NCBI GenBank assembly: GCA_946188165.1
Contig: CAMHTW010000001.1
Span: 1-64,000 of the forward strand
Direction of reading: 5' to 3'
Source: an uncultured Prevotella sp.
GTDB taxonomy: Bacteria > Bacteroidota > Bacteroidia > Bacteroidales > Bacteroidaceae
DNA: 64,000 bases
Each line of letters opens with the position of its first letter. Within the stretch, counting starts at the first letter, position 1. Both the position numbers and the translations under genes were made by a program. Shown here in pieces: positions 43,855-52,960 of this stretch. The notes beneath the pieces were generated by a model. The model saw only the letters and a list, made by a program, of their open reading frames with translations, was not told the DNA's origin and did not search any database.

Positions 43855-43855
43855 T
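43822..43855 (-). terminator. Terminator hairpin abutting tRNA-Lys
   Basis: Perfect 12-bp inverted repeat ACAAAAGAAGAG (43822-43833) / CTCTTCTTTTGT (43844-43855) with further CC/GG pairs in the loop. It begins at the tRNA discriminator base; the T-rich arm replaces a separate T run. Confidence 0.7.
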
Positions 43856-43927
43856 GATCCGTTTGGGGCTCGAACCCAAGACCCCAACATTAAAAGTGTT
43901 GTGCTCTACCAACTGAGCTAACGGATC
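43855..43927 (-). tRNA. tRNA-Lys (anticodon TTT)
   Basis: 73 nt on the minus strand. Acceptor GATCCGT/ACGGATC, D arm GCTC...GAGC, anticodon stem CAACA/TGTTG with loop CTTTTAA (anticodon TTT at 43894-43892), T arm TTGGG-TTCGAGC-CCCAA, discriminator A. CCA is not encoded. A known MnmA substrate class. Confidence 0.97.
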
Positions 43928-43959
43928 TACCTTATAGTGCATTCTTACGAAAGCGGGTG

Positions 43960-43991
43960 CAAAATTACACAATATTTTTGAATTGGCCAAA
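43960..43991 (-). promoter_or_regulatory. Promoter of tRNA-Lys
   Basis: Minus strand: TTTG (43991-43988), 20-bp spacer, TAATTTTG (43967-43960). The -33 element lies at the tdk stop; the box sits 32 bp before the tRNA. Confidence 0.65.
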
Positions 43992-43992
43992 T

Positions 43993-44601
43993 TTATTGCG
44001 ATGTTTTTTCATTTTTGGCCTTTTCTTCAGCAATGGCTTTCTGATAGCAATCACGACAAAGGGGTTCGTATTCTTGGGTCTCTCCGAGCAGAACACGCTT
44101 GTCGTTCTGCACAGTTCTATGGCTGACGTATGCCAGTGAGCCGCATTTAACGCAGATGGCATGAACCTTCGTGACGTCGTCGGCTATGGCGCATAGCGCA
44201 GGCATCGGTCCAAAAGGAATACCTTTGTAATCCATGTCAAGACCTGCAATGATGACACGTATCCCTTTGTTTGCCAGTTCATTACATACTTCCACCAGTC
44301 CCATGTCAAAGAATTGGGCTTCATCAATGCCTACGACGTCTATATCACTCGACAATAGTAATATGCTGGCTGAAGAGTCGAGTGGGGTAGAAGGAATGGC
44401 ATTGTGATCGTGACTTACTACTTCCTCGTCACTATAGCGTGTGTCGATAGCGGGCTTGAAAATTTCAACCTTTTGCTTGGCAAATTGGGCACGGCGTAGA
44501 CGGCGTATCAGTTCTTCGGTTTTGCCGGAGAACATGGAGCCGCATACCACTTCAATTCTTCCTGGGCGGCGTGCCTCGCCCGATGCAGGATATGTAATCA
44601 T
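43993..44601 (-). CDS. tdk: Thymidine kinase
   Basis: Type II (Tk1-like) enzyme of the thymidine salvage pathway. 202 residues from ATG 44601, just behind its promoter box. P-loop [23 protein letters not shown] with the conserved Glu, the [15 protein letters not shown] lasso region, and paired zinc Cys (CVKCG, CRDCY) are present. Divergent from rsmI. Confidence 0.97.
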   Translation of the reverse strand: MITYPASGEARRPGRIEVVCGSMFSGKTEELIRRLRRAQFAKQKVEIFKPAIDTRYSDEEVVSHDHNAIPSTPLDSSASILLLSSDIDVVGIDEAQFFDMGLVEVCNELANKGIRVIIAGLDMDYKGIPFGPMPALCAIADDVTKVHAICVKCGSLAYVSHRTVQNDKRVLLGETQEYEPLCRDCYQKAIAEEKAKNEKTSQ

Positions 44602-44605
44602 GCTG

Positions 44606-44613
44606 CAAAGATA
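44606..44613 (-). promoter_or_regulatory. Promoter -7 box of tdk, near-leaderless
   Basis: TATCTTTG on the minus strand followed after 4 nt (CAGC) by ATG 44601. Confidence 0.65.
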
Positions 44614-44618
44614 CGAAA

Positions 44619-44654
44619 TTTTTTCATTTCTCATTTCTCATTTTTCATTTTTTT
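44619..44654. repeat. TTTCTCATTTCTCATTTTTCATT repeat units between tdk and rsmI
   Basis: Several units of (T)n-C-(T)CATT at 7-10 base spacing. It fills the gap between the two divergent -7 boxes, occupying both -33 positions. Confidence 0.75.
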
Positions 44655-44658
44655 TGTT

Positions 44659-44666
44659 ATCTTTGC
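44659..44666 (+). promoter_or_regulatory. Promoter -7 box of rsmI
   Basis: TATCTTTG, 7 nt before ATG 44674; leader of only a few nucleotides. Confidence 0.65.
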
Positions 44667-44673
44667 ACCCGAA

Positions 44674-45348
44674 ATGGGCATATTATATATAGTACCCACG
44701 CCCGTGGGTAACATGGAAGATATGACATTGAGGGCCATCCGTATACTGAAGGAGGCTGATGTCGTACTGGCTGAAGACACGCGTACTTCAGGTGTTCTGC
44801 TGAATCATTTCCAGATTAAGCAACATCTTCTGTCGCATCATAAGTTTAACGAGCATGGGACGTCGGCTTCTGTTGTTGAACGTTTGAAAGCTGGTCAGAC
44901 AGTTGCCCTTATTAGTGATGCCGGCACTCCAGGCATCTCTGACCCAGGTTTCTTTCTGGTCCGTGAGGCTGTCCGAGCTGGTATAGAGGTACAGACATTA
45001 CCGGGTGCTACGGCTTTTGTCCCAGCTTTGGTGTCCAGTGGCTTGCCTTGCGACCGATTTTGTTTTGAGGGCTTTCTGCCACAAAAGAAAGGACGGCAGA
45101 CAAGATTGCAGTTGTTGAAAGATGAGGAGCGTACGATGGTGTTCTATGAATCGCCATATCGGGTGCTTAAGACGCTTCAGCAGTTTGCGGAGGTGTTTGA
45201 GACCGAGCGTCAGGTAAGTGTTTGCCGTGAAATTTCCAAAGTTCATGAGGAGAGTGTGCGTGGCACGTTAGCGGAAGTCATTGCTCATTTTCAAGAACAT
45301 GAACCACGGGGCGAATTTGTTATTGTAGTAAGTGGAATAAATAAATGA
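44674..45348 (+). CDS. rsmI: 16S rRNA (cytidine1402-2'-O)-methyltransferase RsmI
   Basis: SAM-dependent methyltransferase of the tetrapyrrole-methylase fold acting on C1402 in the decoding centre. 224 residues. LYIVPTPVGNMEDMTLRAI, LAEDTRTS, LISDAGTPGISDPGF, LPGATAFVPALVSSGLPCDRF, and FYESPYRVLKTL are diagnostic. The C-terminus is slightly shorter than the longest homologues. It overlaps the next lipoprotein gene by 4 bp. Confidence 0.98.
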   Translation: MGILYIVPTPVGNMEDMTLRAIRILKEADVVLAEDTRTSGVLLNHFQIKQHLLSHHKFNEHGTSASVVERLKAGQTVALISDAGTPGISDPGFFLVREAVRAGIEVQTLPGATAFVPALVSSGLPCDRFCFEGFLPQKKGRQTRLQLLKDEERTMVFYESPYRVLKTLQQFAEVFETERQVSVCREISKVHEESVRGTLAEVIAHFQEHEPRGEFVIVVSGINK

Positions 45349-46205
45349 ATATGAAAAAGATTGTATTTTACCTTGCTGCCTTTATCTCATTGATGTCGGG
45401 ATGTGGCCAGAAAACTGATAACACAAAGGAATTGGCCTTTGCACAGCAGCGTGATTCGCTGGAGAGTATTATCCAGCAGAAGGATAATGAAATCAATGAC
45501 ATTATGGGTACGATGAACGATATTGAAGCGGGATTCCGTGCCATTAACGAGGCTGAACAGCGTGTTTCAGTAGCCCGTCAGTCTGAAGGTATATCTTCTA
45601 CAGAGCGTATTCGTGAGAATATGCAATATATTCAGGAAGCTATGCAACAGAACCGTGAATTGATTAATAAACTGCGTAATCAGGTTCGTCAGGGGTCTGT
45701 CAAAAGTGAGCAGCTGAAGCAGACAATTGATAATCTGACTCGTCAGATGGAAGAAAAAGATACCCAGATTCGTCAACTGCAGGCTGAATTGCAAGCAAAG
45801 GATGTGCAGATTGGAGAACTGACGGAAAAGGTGGAAGACCTTTCTAATAATGTAAGTACGTTGCGTGAAGAGACTACCCAGAAGTCACAGACTATATCTA
45901 CTCAGGATAAGCAGTTGAATACGGCTTGGTTTGTGTATGGTACAAAGTCAGAACTGAAGGAACAGCATATCCTCCAGGATGGAAAAGTTTTGCAGTCGAA
46001 CTTCAATCGTGAGTACTTTACAAAGATTGATATCCGTGTCGATAAAGAAATTCGTCTCTATAGCCGTTCGGCCAAATTGCTCACCTCTCATCCGGCTTCC
46101 AGTTATACGCTTGACCAGGATGCGCAGAAACAGTATGTGCTTCGTATTCAGAATCCTCAGCTGTTCTGGTCTGCCAGCAAGTATTTAGTCATACTTGTCA
46201 AGTAA
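45345..46205 (+). CDS. Coiled-coil lipoprotein
   Basis: 286 residues (ATG 45345; ATG 45351 is nearly equivalent). Lipobox LMSGC. Residues about 30-190 are Glu/Gln/Lys-rich heptads forming a long coiled coil (VRQGSVKSEQLKQTIDN, LQAELQAKDVQIGELTEK). A compact C-terminal domain from 190 onward has AWFVYGTKSELKEQHIL and SHPASSYTL. The ending is common in Bacteroidales envelope proteins, but I do not know its role. ATGA overlap with rsmI implies coupled expression. Confidence 0.82.
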   Translation: MNMKKIVFYLAAFISLMSGCGQKTDNTKELAFAQQRDSLESIIQQKDNEINDIMGTMNDIEAGFRAINEAEQRVSVARQSEGISSTERIRENMQYIQEAMQQNRELINKLRNQVRQGSVKSEQLKQTIDNLTRQMEEKDTQIRQLQAELQAKDVQIGELTEKVEDLSNNVSTLREETTQKSQTISTQDKQLNTAWFVYGTKSELKEQHILQDGKVLQSNFNREYFTKIDIRVDKEIRLYSRSAKLLTSHPASSYTLDQDAQKQYVLRIQNPQLFWSASKYLVILVK

Positions 46206-46473
46206 CGTTAGGTGTTCTGGGAATAAGTTCGCAAAGTGATACTTGATTCATGCTTTATCGCACATTTGTGGTAGGAGATACCTTGTTTGTGTTAAATTAT
46301 TGCATGAAAATGTAAGTTTTTGATAAATTTATTCGTTTTTTACAATTGGAAGCAGTACCTTTGCAGGTTGTATATCTATGCAGGGGTGTGATATCCTTTT
46401 TGTGGACTATATAATAATGTACGCGATCAATAAATATTATTAATCAAAATAAACAAGAAAAAGAGAACGTAGT
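46206..46473. other. Upstream region of the first SusC/SusD operon
   Basis: No gene seen. It holds TACCTTTG at 46356-46363 and then a leader of about 105 nt rich in A/T with ATATC words. No intrinsic terminator for the preceding lipoprotein gene is obvious. Confidence 0.4.
46356..46363 (+). promoter_or_regulatory. Promoter -7 box of the susC-susD operon
   Basis: TACCTTTG with no good TTTG at -33, which may mean that an activator is needed. Leader about 105 nt. Confidence 0.6.
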
Positions 46474-49400
46474 ATGAAGAAAAGACTGACGATGTTTCTT
46501 GCCTGTATGTTCTTAAGCCTTGGTGTGGCCTTGGCACAGAACAAGATTACAGGTACTGTCTTTGAAGACAACGGCGAACCGTGTATTGGTGCTACCGTGA
46601 TGATTCAAGGTACAAAACAGGGAACAAAGACCGACCTTGACGGACATTTTACGATTAGTGTGCCCGCAGGAAAGAAGCTTGTGATAAGCTATGTCGGTAT
46701 GATGAACAAAACGGTTGTGCCCAAAGATGGTATGAAAGTGACGTTGGAGCCTGATGCTCAGACGTTAACAGAGGTCGTAGCCGTAGGTATGATGAAACAG
46801 GATAAGCGCCTTTTTACTGGTGCGTCGGCAAAAGTTGATGCAGATAAGGCCAAGTTGGCTGGTATGGCTGACGTTAGCCGTTCTTTGGAAGGTCGTGTCG
46901 CTGGTGTTCAGGTTACCAATGTTAGTGGTTCGTTCGGTGCTGCTCCCAAGATTCGCGTACGTGGTGCAACGTCCATCTATGGTAATTCCAAACCTCTTTG
47001 GGTAATTGATGGCGTGATTTATGAAGATAACGTGGATGTCAGTGCCGACGAGTTGGCCTCTGGTGATGCCAAGACATTGATATCCAGTGCTGTGGCAGGT
47101 CTTAATTCCGATGACATCGAGTCGTTTACCATTCTGAAGGACGGTAGTGCTACCTCTATCTATGGTGCCCGCGCTATGGCTGGTGTGATTGTAATCACCA
47201 CTAAGAAGGGTTCCGCAGGTCGTGCTTCTGTCAACTATACGGGTGAATTCTCAACTCGCCTGAAACCCTCATATCGTGATTATAATATCATGAACTCGCA
47301 AGAGATGATGGGCGTCTATAAGGAGATGGCTGATAAGGGCTGGTTGCAGTTGGAGAATTTGGTGAATGCCAAGAATACGGGTGTTTACGGATACATGTAT
47401 CAACAGTTGCGCGTTTATGATCCTTCAACTGGAAAGTTTGGCTTGGAGAATACAGAGTCTGCTCGCAACAAGTATCTACAGGATGCTGAGTTCCGCAATA
47501 CTGACTGGTTTGACTTGCTGTTCTCTAACTCTATTCAGCAGAACCATTCAGTCAGCATCTCTGGTGGTACGGATCGCATGCAGGCCTATTTCTCAATGTC
47601 GTTGATGCACGATCCTGGTTACTATGTCAATCGTAACAAAGTTGACCGTTATACTTTTAACGGTAATATTTCGTATGATATTCTTAAGAATCTCACTGCT
47701 AAGTTGGCCGCTCAAGGTAGCCATCGTAATCAGGAAGCTCCTGGTTCGCTGAATCAGACAGCCGACGTGGTTACGGGTGCTGTAAACCGAGACTTTGATA
47801 TCAACCCGTTTAGCTATGCTTTGAATACCAGCCGTTGTCTGGATCCAGATACGAAATACACCCGCTTTTATACAGGGTTTAATATTTTTGACGAGCTGGA
47901 CTACAACTATATGGAGTACGATGTCAACGAGTTGATGTATCGAGCTGAGTTGGAATGGAAACCCATTAAGAAGGTGACAGTCAACGGATTGATTTCTACC
48001 CGTATGTCACATTCTCGCCGTCAGCACAATGTGATGGACCGTTCTAATCAGGCCAACGCTTATCGTGCAGGTGTTGATGCTATGGATGACAACTCAACTA
48101 TCCGTGACAGCAACCCATTGCTCTATACTAATCCCGACGACGAGAAAGCTCTCCCTGAATCTATATTGCCGAAGGGTGGTATCAAGTATCAGTATGACGA
48201 CAATATGCGCTCTAATACTTTCCGTTTCATGGCCGACTATCGTGACGTATTCAACGAAAAGCATACTTTGAACGCAATGATTGGTTCGGAGTACTCTTCC
48301 GTGAAGCGTACTACAACCAAGTGGACGGGTTGGGGCTACCAGTATGATATGGGTGGTATCGTTTATACACCGTACTTGTGGCTGAAACAGATGAATGAAG
48401 AAAATACCGACTATTTCTATGAGTACACAACTCAGACAAATACGTTGGCTTATTATGGACAGTTGGTTTATAGCTTTGATAAGCGTTATACGATCAATGG
48501 TACTTTCCGTTATGAGGGTACTAACCGTTTCGGTAAAGTGCAGTCAAGTCGCTGGTTGCCTACTTGGAACGTTTCTGTTGCCTATGATATCATTAACGAA
48601 CCTTGGATGGAGAAGACCCGTTCATGGCTTTCGAACCTCAAACTTCGTGGCAGTTATTCACTGACGGCTGATACGGGTCCCACATGGGTTAACAATGCTG
48701 ATGTTATTTACAAGACACGTAACGCATGGCGCCCCTTTACTTCAGCTGCCGAATCAGAAATCTATATTGACTATTTGGCCAACACAGAACTTACTTTCGA
48801 AAAGAAACACGAGTGGAACGTTGGTGTAGATCTTGGCTTCCTGAACAGTCGTATTGCCTTGACCTTCGATATGTATTGGCGTAATAACTATGACCTGATA
48901 GGAAAGGTTTATACTCAAGGTGCTGGTGGTCAAACTGAGAAGTATGCTAATCTTGCTGATATGAAATCGCATGGCGTCGAGGTTGGTCTCTCAACTGTTA
49001 ATATTCAGACACCTAAGTTCAAGTGGACCACAGATTTCATCTACTCTTTGGCAAAGAACGAGGTCACTTCATTAGAGAACTCATGTAATGCTTACTACCT
49101 CATAGCAGGACAGCATTCCAGAGACCCATATATGATTCCAACCCTTGAAGGTTATCCTGTACGTACTATATGGAGCTATCAGTTTGCTGGCCTTAACGAG
49201 GAAGGAATACCCCAGGTCATCAACGAGAATGGCGAGAAAACCATTGGCGATGTGAATATTCAGGAAACCAAGAACCTTGAGAACTACCTCGTCTATGAAG
49301 GACCTCAGGATCCGACATGGTATGGCTCTATCGGCAACTCTTTCTCGTTTACTACGCCGAAGTTAGGAAAACTTGCTCTTGATGTGTTCATTACTTATAG

Positions 49401-49869
49401 TGGTGGTAATGTTATACGTCTGGACCCGATCTTTAATGCAGACTATCGTCTCTCCAATACTTTCAATGATTTGTCATCGATGCCAAAAGAGTACCGTAAT
49501 CGTTGGATGCAGGCTGGGGATGAGTTGTACACAAAGATACCGACAATTCCCTCTTTAAACCAAGTGGATAAGTATGGTAGTTCATCGCTGGCAACAGCTT
49601 ATAATGTATATAATTATTCTACTGAGCGTATTGCTAAAGGTGATTTTGTCCGTTTGAAGGAACTGGCACTGACTTACACTTTCCCTCAGGGGCTGCTCAA
49701 GAAGACAAAACTTGTGAATACTGCAAGTATCAAATTGGCTGCTACCAATCTGTGTCTGCTCTATGCTGACAAGAAACTCAATGGCAGTGATCCTGAGTTT
49801 GTTAATTCTGGTGGTGTGTCAACACCTATCTCTAAGCAGTTTACGGCTACAGTTCGTATCGGTTTTTAA
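46474..49869 (+). CDS. SusC/RagA-family TonB-linked outer-membrane transporter
   Basis: 1131 residues. Signal peptide MKKRLTMFLACMFLSLGVALA, an N-terminal carboxypeptidase-regulatory-like domain (ITGTVFEDNGEPCIGATV...TDLDGHFTI, about 24-100), a TonB-box-like EVVAVGM, a plug domain (LEGRVAGVQVTNVSGSFG, IRVRGATSIYGNSKPLWVIDGV), then a 22-strand barrel ending in FTATVRIGF with terminal Phe. It imports a ligand captured by its SusD partner, energised by TonB. The ligand is unknown. Downstream partners are a zinc hydrolase and a DUF4302 protein rather than CAZymes, so a peptide or glycopeptide substrate is plausible. Confidence 0.96.
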   Translation: MKKRLTMFLACMFLSLGVALAQNKITGTVFEDNGEPCIGATVMIQGTKQGTKTDLDGHFTISVPAGKKLVISYVGMMNKTVVPKDGMKVTLEPDAQTLTEVVAVGMMKQDKRLFTGASAKVDADKAKLAGMADVSRSLEGRVAGVQVTNVSGSFGAAPKIRVRGATSIYGNSKPLWVIDGVIYEDNVDVSADELASGDAKTLISSAVAGLNSDDIESFTILKDGSATSIYGARAMAGVIVITTKKGSAGRASVNYTGEFSTRLKPSYRDYNIMNSQEMMGVYKEMADKGWLQLENLVNAKNTGVYGYMYQQLRVYDPSTGKFGLENTESARNKYLQDAEFRNTDWFDLLFSNSIQQNHSVSISGGTDRMQAYFSMSLMHDPGYYVNRNKVDRYTFNGNISYDILKNLTAKLAAQGSHRNQEAPGSLNQTADVVTGAVNRDFDINPFSYALNTSRCLDPDTKYTRFYTGFNIFDELDYNYMEYDVNELMYRAELEWKPIKKVTVNGLISTRMSHSRRQHNVMDRSNQANAYRAGVDAMDDNSTIRDSNPLLYTNPDDEKALPESILPKGGIKYQYDDNMRSNTFRFMADYRDVFNEKHTLNAMIGSEYSSVKRTTTKWTGWGYQYDMGGIVYTPYLWLKQMNEENTDYFYEYTTQTNTLAYYGQLVYSFDKRYTINGTFRYEGTNRFGKVQSSRWLPTWNVSVAYDIINEPWMEKTRSWLSNLKLRGSYSLTADTGPTWVNNADVIYKTRNAWRPFTSAAESEIYIDYLANTELTFEKKHEWNVGVDLGFLNSRIALTFDMYWRNNYDLIGKVYTQGAGGQTEKYANLADMKSHGVEVGLSTVNIQTPKFKWTTDFIYSLAKNEVTSLENSCNAYYLIAGQHSRDPYMIPTLEGYPVRTIWSYQFAGLNEEGIPQVINENGEKTIGDVNIQETKNLENYLVYEGPQDPTWYGSIGNSFSFTTPKLGKLALDVFITYSGGNVIRLDPIFNADYRLSNTFNDLSSMPKEYRNRWMQAGDELYTKIPTIPSLNQVDKYGSSSLATAYNVYNYSTERIAKGDFVRLKELALTYTFPQGLLKKTKLVNTASIKLAATNLCLLYADKKLNGSDPEFVNSGGVSTPISKQFTATVRIGF

Positions 49870-49907
49870 GAAAGAGTAAAAAGTAATAGAAAAAAGTAAA
49901 AAAGATG
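49870..49907. repeat. A-rich AGTAAAAA repeat between susC and susD
   Basis: GAGTAAAAAGTAATAG followed by AAAAAAGTAAAAAAGATG; the same family as 39557-39597 in the opposite sense. It ends at the susD start codon and gives an A-rich initiation region. Confidence 0.7.
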
Positions 49908-51638
49908 ATACTGAGAAATATCAATAAATACTTGTTTGTCAGCGTGGTATGTTGCAGTCTTGTCATGGTGTTCACTGCCTGTGCGGACAAATTAGACGAA
50001 GAGCCCGACAGCCGCTGGATTAAGATTGATACACCTGAGAAAGTGTCTCAGCTGCTTACTTCGGGCTATCCCAGTGCTGTGCCTGCTGTTATAGGTGAAT
50101 TGATGGGCGACAATCTTGTTGACAATAACGTAGTAGTACCTGCTACACGTTTTGATCCAGACTATCGTTTCCATAGTGAGGCTTACAAGTGGGAGGATAT
50201 TGTAAGCTATAGTTCAGGTAGTGATGATACACCTTTGGAAGTATGGGATAAGTACTATAAAGGTATTGCTGTTGCTAACCATGCTATTGCTGCTATGAAG
50301 GAGATGAGTAGCGACCCTGCTCACGATTCTAAGCTCAGTTTTTCATGGGGTGAAGCGCATCTTTTGCGTTCGTATTGCCACTTTGTGCTGGTTAACGTGT
50401 TTGCTGAGGCCTATAAGGACTCCATCAAGAGCATGGAGGATTGGGGCGTACCTTATGTGACGACCGTTGAGGAAGTGGTGCGTGTGGACTATGCTAAACC
50501 CGAGTATCGTAAGAAGGTGACTGAGGTCTATCAGCTTATTGAGAAAGATATTTTGGAGGGTATCGACCTCATTGATGACTCGAAATATGAGGTGCCGGCT
50601 TATCACTTTAACCGTAATGCGGCTTATGCCTTCGCGGCCCGTTTCTATTTGTTCAAACGTGATTACGAGAAATGTCTGAAGTATGCCGATCTGGCATTAG
50701 GCAGTAATCCTTCAACCTCGTTGCGTAAGTGGGCTTCGATGAGCGCAAATACCATCAATACCCTGCTGAATGCTTATAATGATGAAAAAGCAGCATGTAA
50801 TTACTTGCTTCAGACCACCTATTCATTACAGGATCGCATGCTCTCGGCTTGCCGTTATGCAATTAACACTGGCGCATCTAGTGTAAAAGCAAAACATGCT
50901 GTTGATGGTAAGGTGGCTACTGTATCCGTTCCTGCCACTAAAGACTTGCTCTATGAAGGCGGTGGTCCTAACTGGAATGGACGTGTGCCAGCCTTTGACG
51001 GTAAAATATTCCGTTGGAATGCAGGTTCTGAATATGGTTCATGGCTGTTCCGTGTCTATGAATACTTTGAGTACACCAATAAAATCGCTGGTATTGGCTT
51101 TGTTCACATTATTTATCAGCCGTTTACTGCTGAGGAAACATTGCTTTGCCGTGCTGAAGCTAAACTCTATTTAGGCAACCGTGCGGGTGCTATTCAGGAT
51201 TTGGAGGCGTGGACAGCCTCAAAAATCATTGATGAACCATTGACTCAGGCTCAAATTAACAAGAAGTATGCAGGTACACCTGCCACTAATATCTTTGTAA
51301 ACGATATGCATCCGGATAAGATGAGTAGCGAGTTCAAGGTGCTGACTGGTGAAGACCTGAATGTACTGAACTGTATTCTCCACTTCCGTCGCATTGAGAC
51401 GATGTTTGAAGGCATGCGTTGGTTTGATATTAAGCGCTATGGCATCACTGTCACGCATGTTTATCGTGATCCAATGGATTATGATGCAACCTACGACGTT
51501 TTGGAGTGGGATGACCCCCGTCGTATCGTTCAGATACCCTACAATGCTATTGATGCTGGTTATCCTTCTACCGACCGTGCCATTGATAGACATGATAGTG
51601 ATGATGCGCGTTGGAAAAGTTATTCTGTTGCACAGTAA
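49905..51638 (+). CDS. SusD/RagB-family nutrient-binding lipoprotein
   Basis: 577 residues with lipobox VFTAC and the family start CADKLDEEPDSRW. Helical TPR-like units (NHAIAAMKEM, GEAHLLRSYCHFVLVNVFAEAY, NAAYAFAARFYLFKRDYEKCLKYAD) and the C-terminal RRIETMFEGMRWFDIKRYG motif are typical. It sits on the cell surface as the lid of the SusC channel. 35 bp after susC and 14 bp before the metallohydrolase. Confidence 0.96.
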   Translation: MILRNINKYLFVSVVCCSLVMVFTACADKLDEEPDSRWIKIDTPEKVSQLLTSGYPSAVPAVIGELMGDNLVDNNVVVPATRFDPDYRFHSEAYKWEDIVSYSSGSDDTPLEVWDKYYKGIAVANHAIAAMKEMSSDPAHDSKLSFSWGEAHLLRSYCHFVLVNVFAEAYKDSIKSMEDWGVPYVTTVEEVVRVDYAKPEYRKKVTEVYQLIEKDILEGIDLIDDSKYEVPAYHFNRNAAYAFAARFYLFKRDYEKCLKYADLALGSNPSTSLRKWASMSANTINTLLNAYNDEKAACNYLLQTTYSLQDRMLSACRYAINTGASSVKAKHAVDGKVATVSVPATKDLLYEGGGPNWNGRVPAFDGKIFRWNAGSEYGSWLFRVYEYFEYTNKIAGIGFVHIIYQPFTAEETLLCRAEAKLYLGNRAGAIQDLEAWTASKIIDEPLTQAQINKKYAGTPATNIFVNDMHPDKMSSEFKVLTGEDLNVLNCILHFRRIETMFEGMRWFDIKRYGITVTHVYRDPMDYDATYDVLEWDDPRRIVQIPYNAIDAGYPSTDRAIDRHDSDDARWKSYSVAQ

Positions 51639-51652
51639 ATCTTAAGCAAGAT

Positions 51653-52921
51653 ATGATGAAAAAGATAGTATATATGATGAGCTTGGCAGCACTGATGCTG
51701 ACCTTCAGCTCTTGTCGCAGCGAAGATGACTTTACAGAGTCCATCTTCCGTACCGACATACCTGTTGTCGACAATACAAAGACCACTGCCCCCTTTGACC
51801 AGTGGCTCTACGACAACTTTTTACAGCCTTATAATGTCGAAGTGCAGTACCGCTTCAACTTTACTGCTTCTGACATGAATTTCCAGTTGACGCCTGCCGA
51901 TTATGGCCGTTCGCAGCTCTTGGCTCACTTTATCCGCTACTTATTCTATGACGTTTACACCAAGTATGCTGGCGAAAACTTTATGAAGAGCTATGGTCCT
52001 CGTATGTTCCATTTCATTGGCTCTACGGGCTACAGTCCCACTACGGGTACCGAGGTGTTGGGTACTGCTTCTGGCGGTGTGAAGATTACGCTTTACAATG
52101 TCAATGAGATTAAGCCTTGGTCGGAGACGGTGAGCTATAATGCTGATGATGTGGAAGTGCTTAACGAGCGTATCTTCCATACGATGCATCACGAGTTCTC
52201 GCATATTCTTCACCAGACAAAATCGTATCCTATCACTTATGGACAGGTGACGTCGGGTACTTACGACCCCATTGACTGGCAGGAGCGTGATTCTGTTACC
52301 ACTCACCAATTAGGCTATGTTACCCATTATGCTTCTTCGGCAACCTATGAGGATTTCGTAGAATTGTTGTCTTGTATAATTACAGATACCGATACCCGCT
52401 GGATGAATCGTATTATCAATGCTTGTGTTCCTGGCCTTCGTGTCGGCGACAAGGAACGTGTCTTTGATCTGATTGATTCTTTGGAAGTCAATATTGATGC
52501 TCCTAATGCTCATTGGAATAACTTTACTCTTTATTCTGAGACAGAATATAATAGTGAGACTGATGCCTACGATAAAACAGATCGTTTAGTACTTGACGAT
52601 CATCGTTTGCTGCCTGATAAGAGCACCCATCAGAATCAGGTGGTCAATAAGGCAAGTACTGCTTATGTTGACCAGTATAAATATACAGAATATAAGAAGT
52701 TTTCTTCGTTCCGTGAATTTATGGACTGGGTCTCATATAAGACAGACGACAAACTGGCAGGTATGAATGCTATCTTGAAGAAACTTGATATTGCAACGGA
52801 ATGGTACACAGATCGTTGGGGGCTTCATGTGTTCGAGTTGCGCCGCGAGGTACGCAACCGTCAGAATGCCATCAATAATTATCTGCATTCTAACGACGTG
52901 GTTATCTATGATGTCCAATAA
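51653..52921 (+). CDS. SusC/D-associated zinc metallohydrolase lipoprotein
   Basis: 422 residues from ATG 51653 (ATG 51656 is possible). Lipobox LTFSSC. HHEFSHILHQ gives a zinc-binding HExxH at residues 180-184, inside a region matching the substrate-import-associated zinc metallohydrolase lipoprotein family, which I recall as always accompanying SusC/SusD pairs. The likely third ligand lies in the following ITYGQVTSGTYDPIDW...DFVELLS region. It may trim a peptide or modified ligand before import. Its substrate is unknown. Confidence 0.88.
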   Translation: MMKKIVYMMSLAALMLTFSSCRSEDDFTESIFRTDIPVVDNTKTTAPFDQWLYDNFLQPYNVEVQYRFNFTASDMNFQLTPADYGRSQLLAHFIRYLFYDVYTKYAGENFMKSYGPRMFHFIGSTGYSPTTGTEVLGTASGGVKITLYNVNEIKPWSETVSYNADDVEVLNERIFHTMHHEFSHILHQTKSYPITYGQVTSGTYDPIDWQERDSVTTHQLGYVTHYASSATYEDFVELLSCIITDTDTRWMNRIINACVPGLRVGDKERVFDLIDSLEVNIDAPNAHWNNFTLYSETEYNSETDAYDKTDRLVLDDHRLLPDKSTHQNQVVNKASTAYVDQYKYTEYKKFSSFREFMDWVSYKTDDKLAGMNAILKKLDIATEWYTDRWGLHVFELRREVRNRQNAINNYLHSNDVVIYDVQ

Positions 52922-52960
52922 TACGTAAAGGTGAAAAGTAACAATAAAGTGAAAAAGATG
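52922..52960. repeat. A-rich GTGAAAAGTAA repeat before the DUF4302 gene
   Basis: TACGTAAAGGTGAAAAGTAA then CAATAAAGTGAAAAAGATG. Similar text precedes susD. It ends at the start codon. Confidence 0.65.

Noticed and set aside
41937..49869. One polysaccharide utilisation locus joining the GH30 enzyme to the SusC/SusD operon
   Set aside because: tRNA-Lys, tdk, rsmI and a coiled-coil lipoprotein with separate promoters and strands lie between them.
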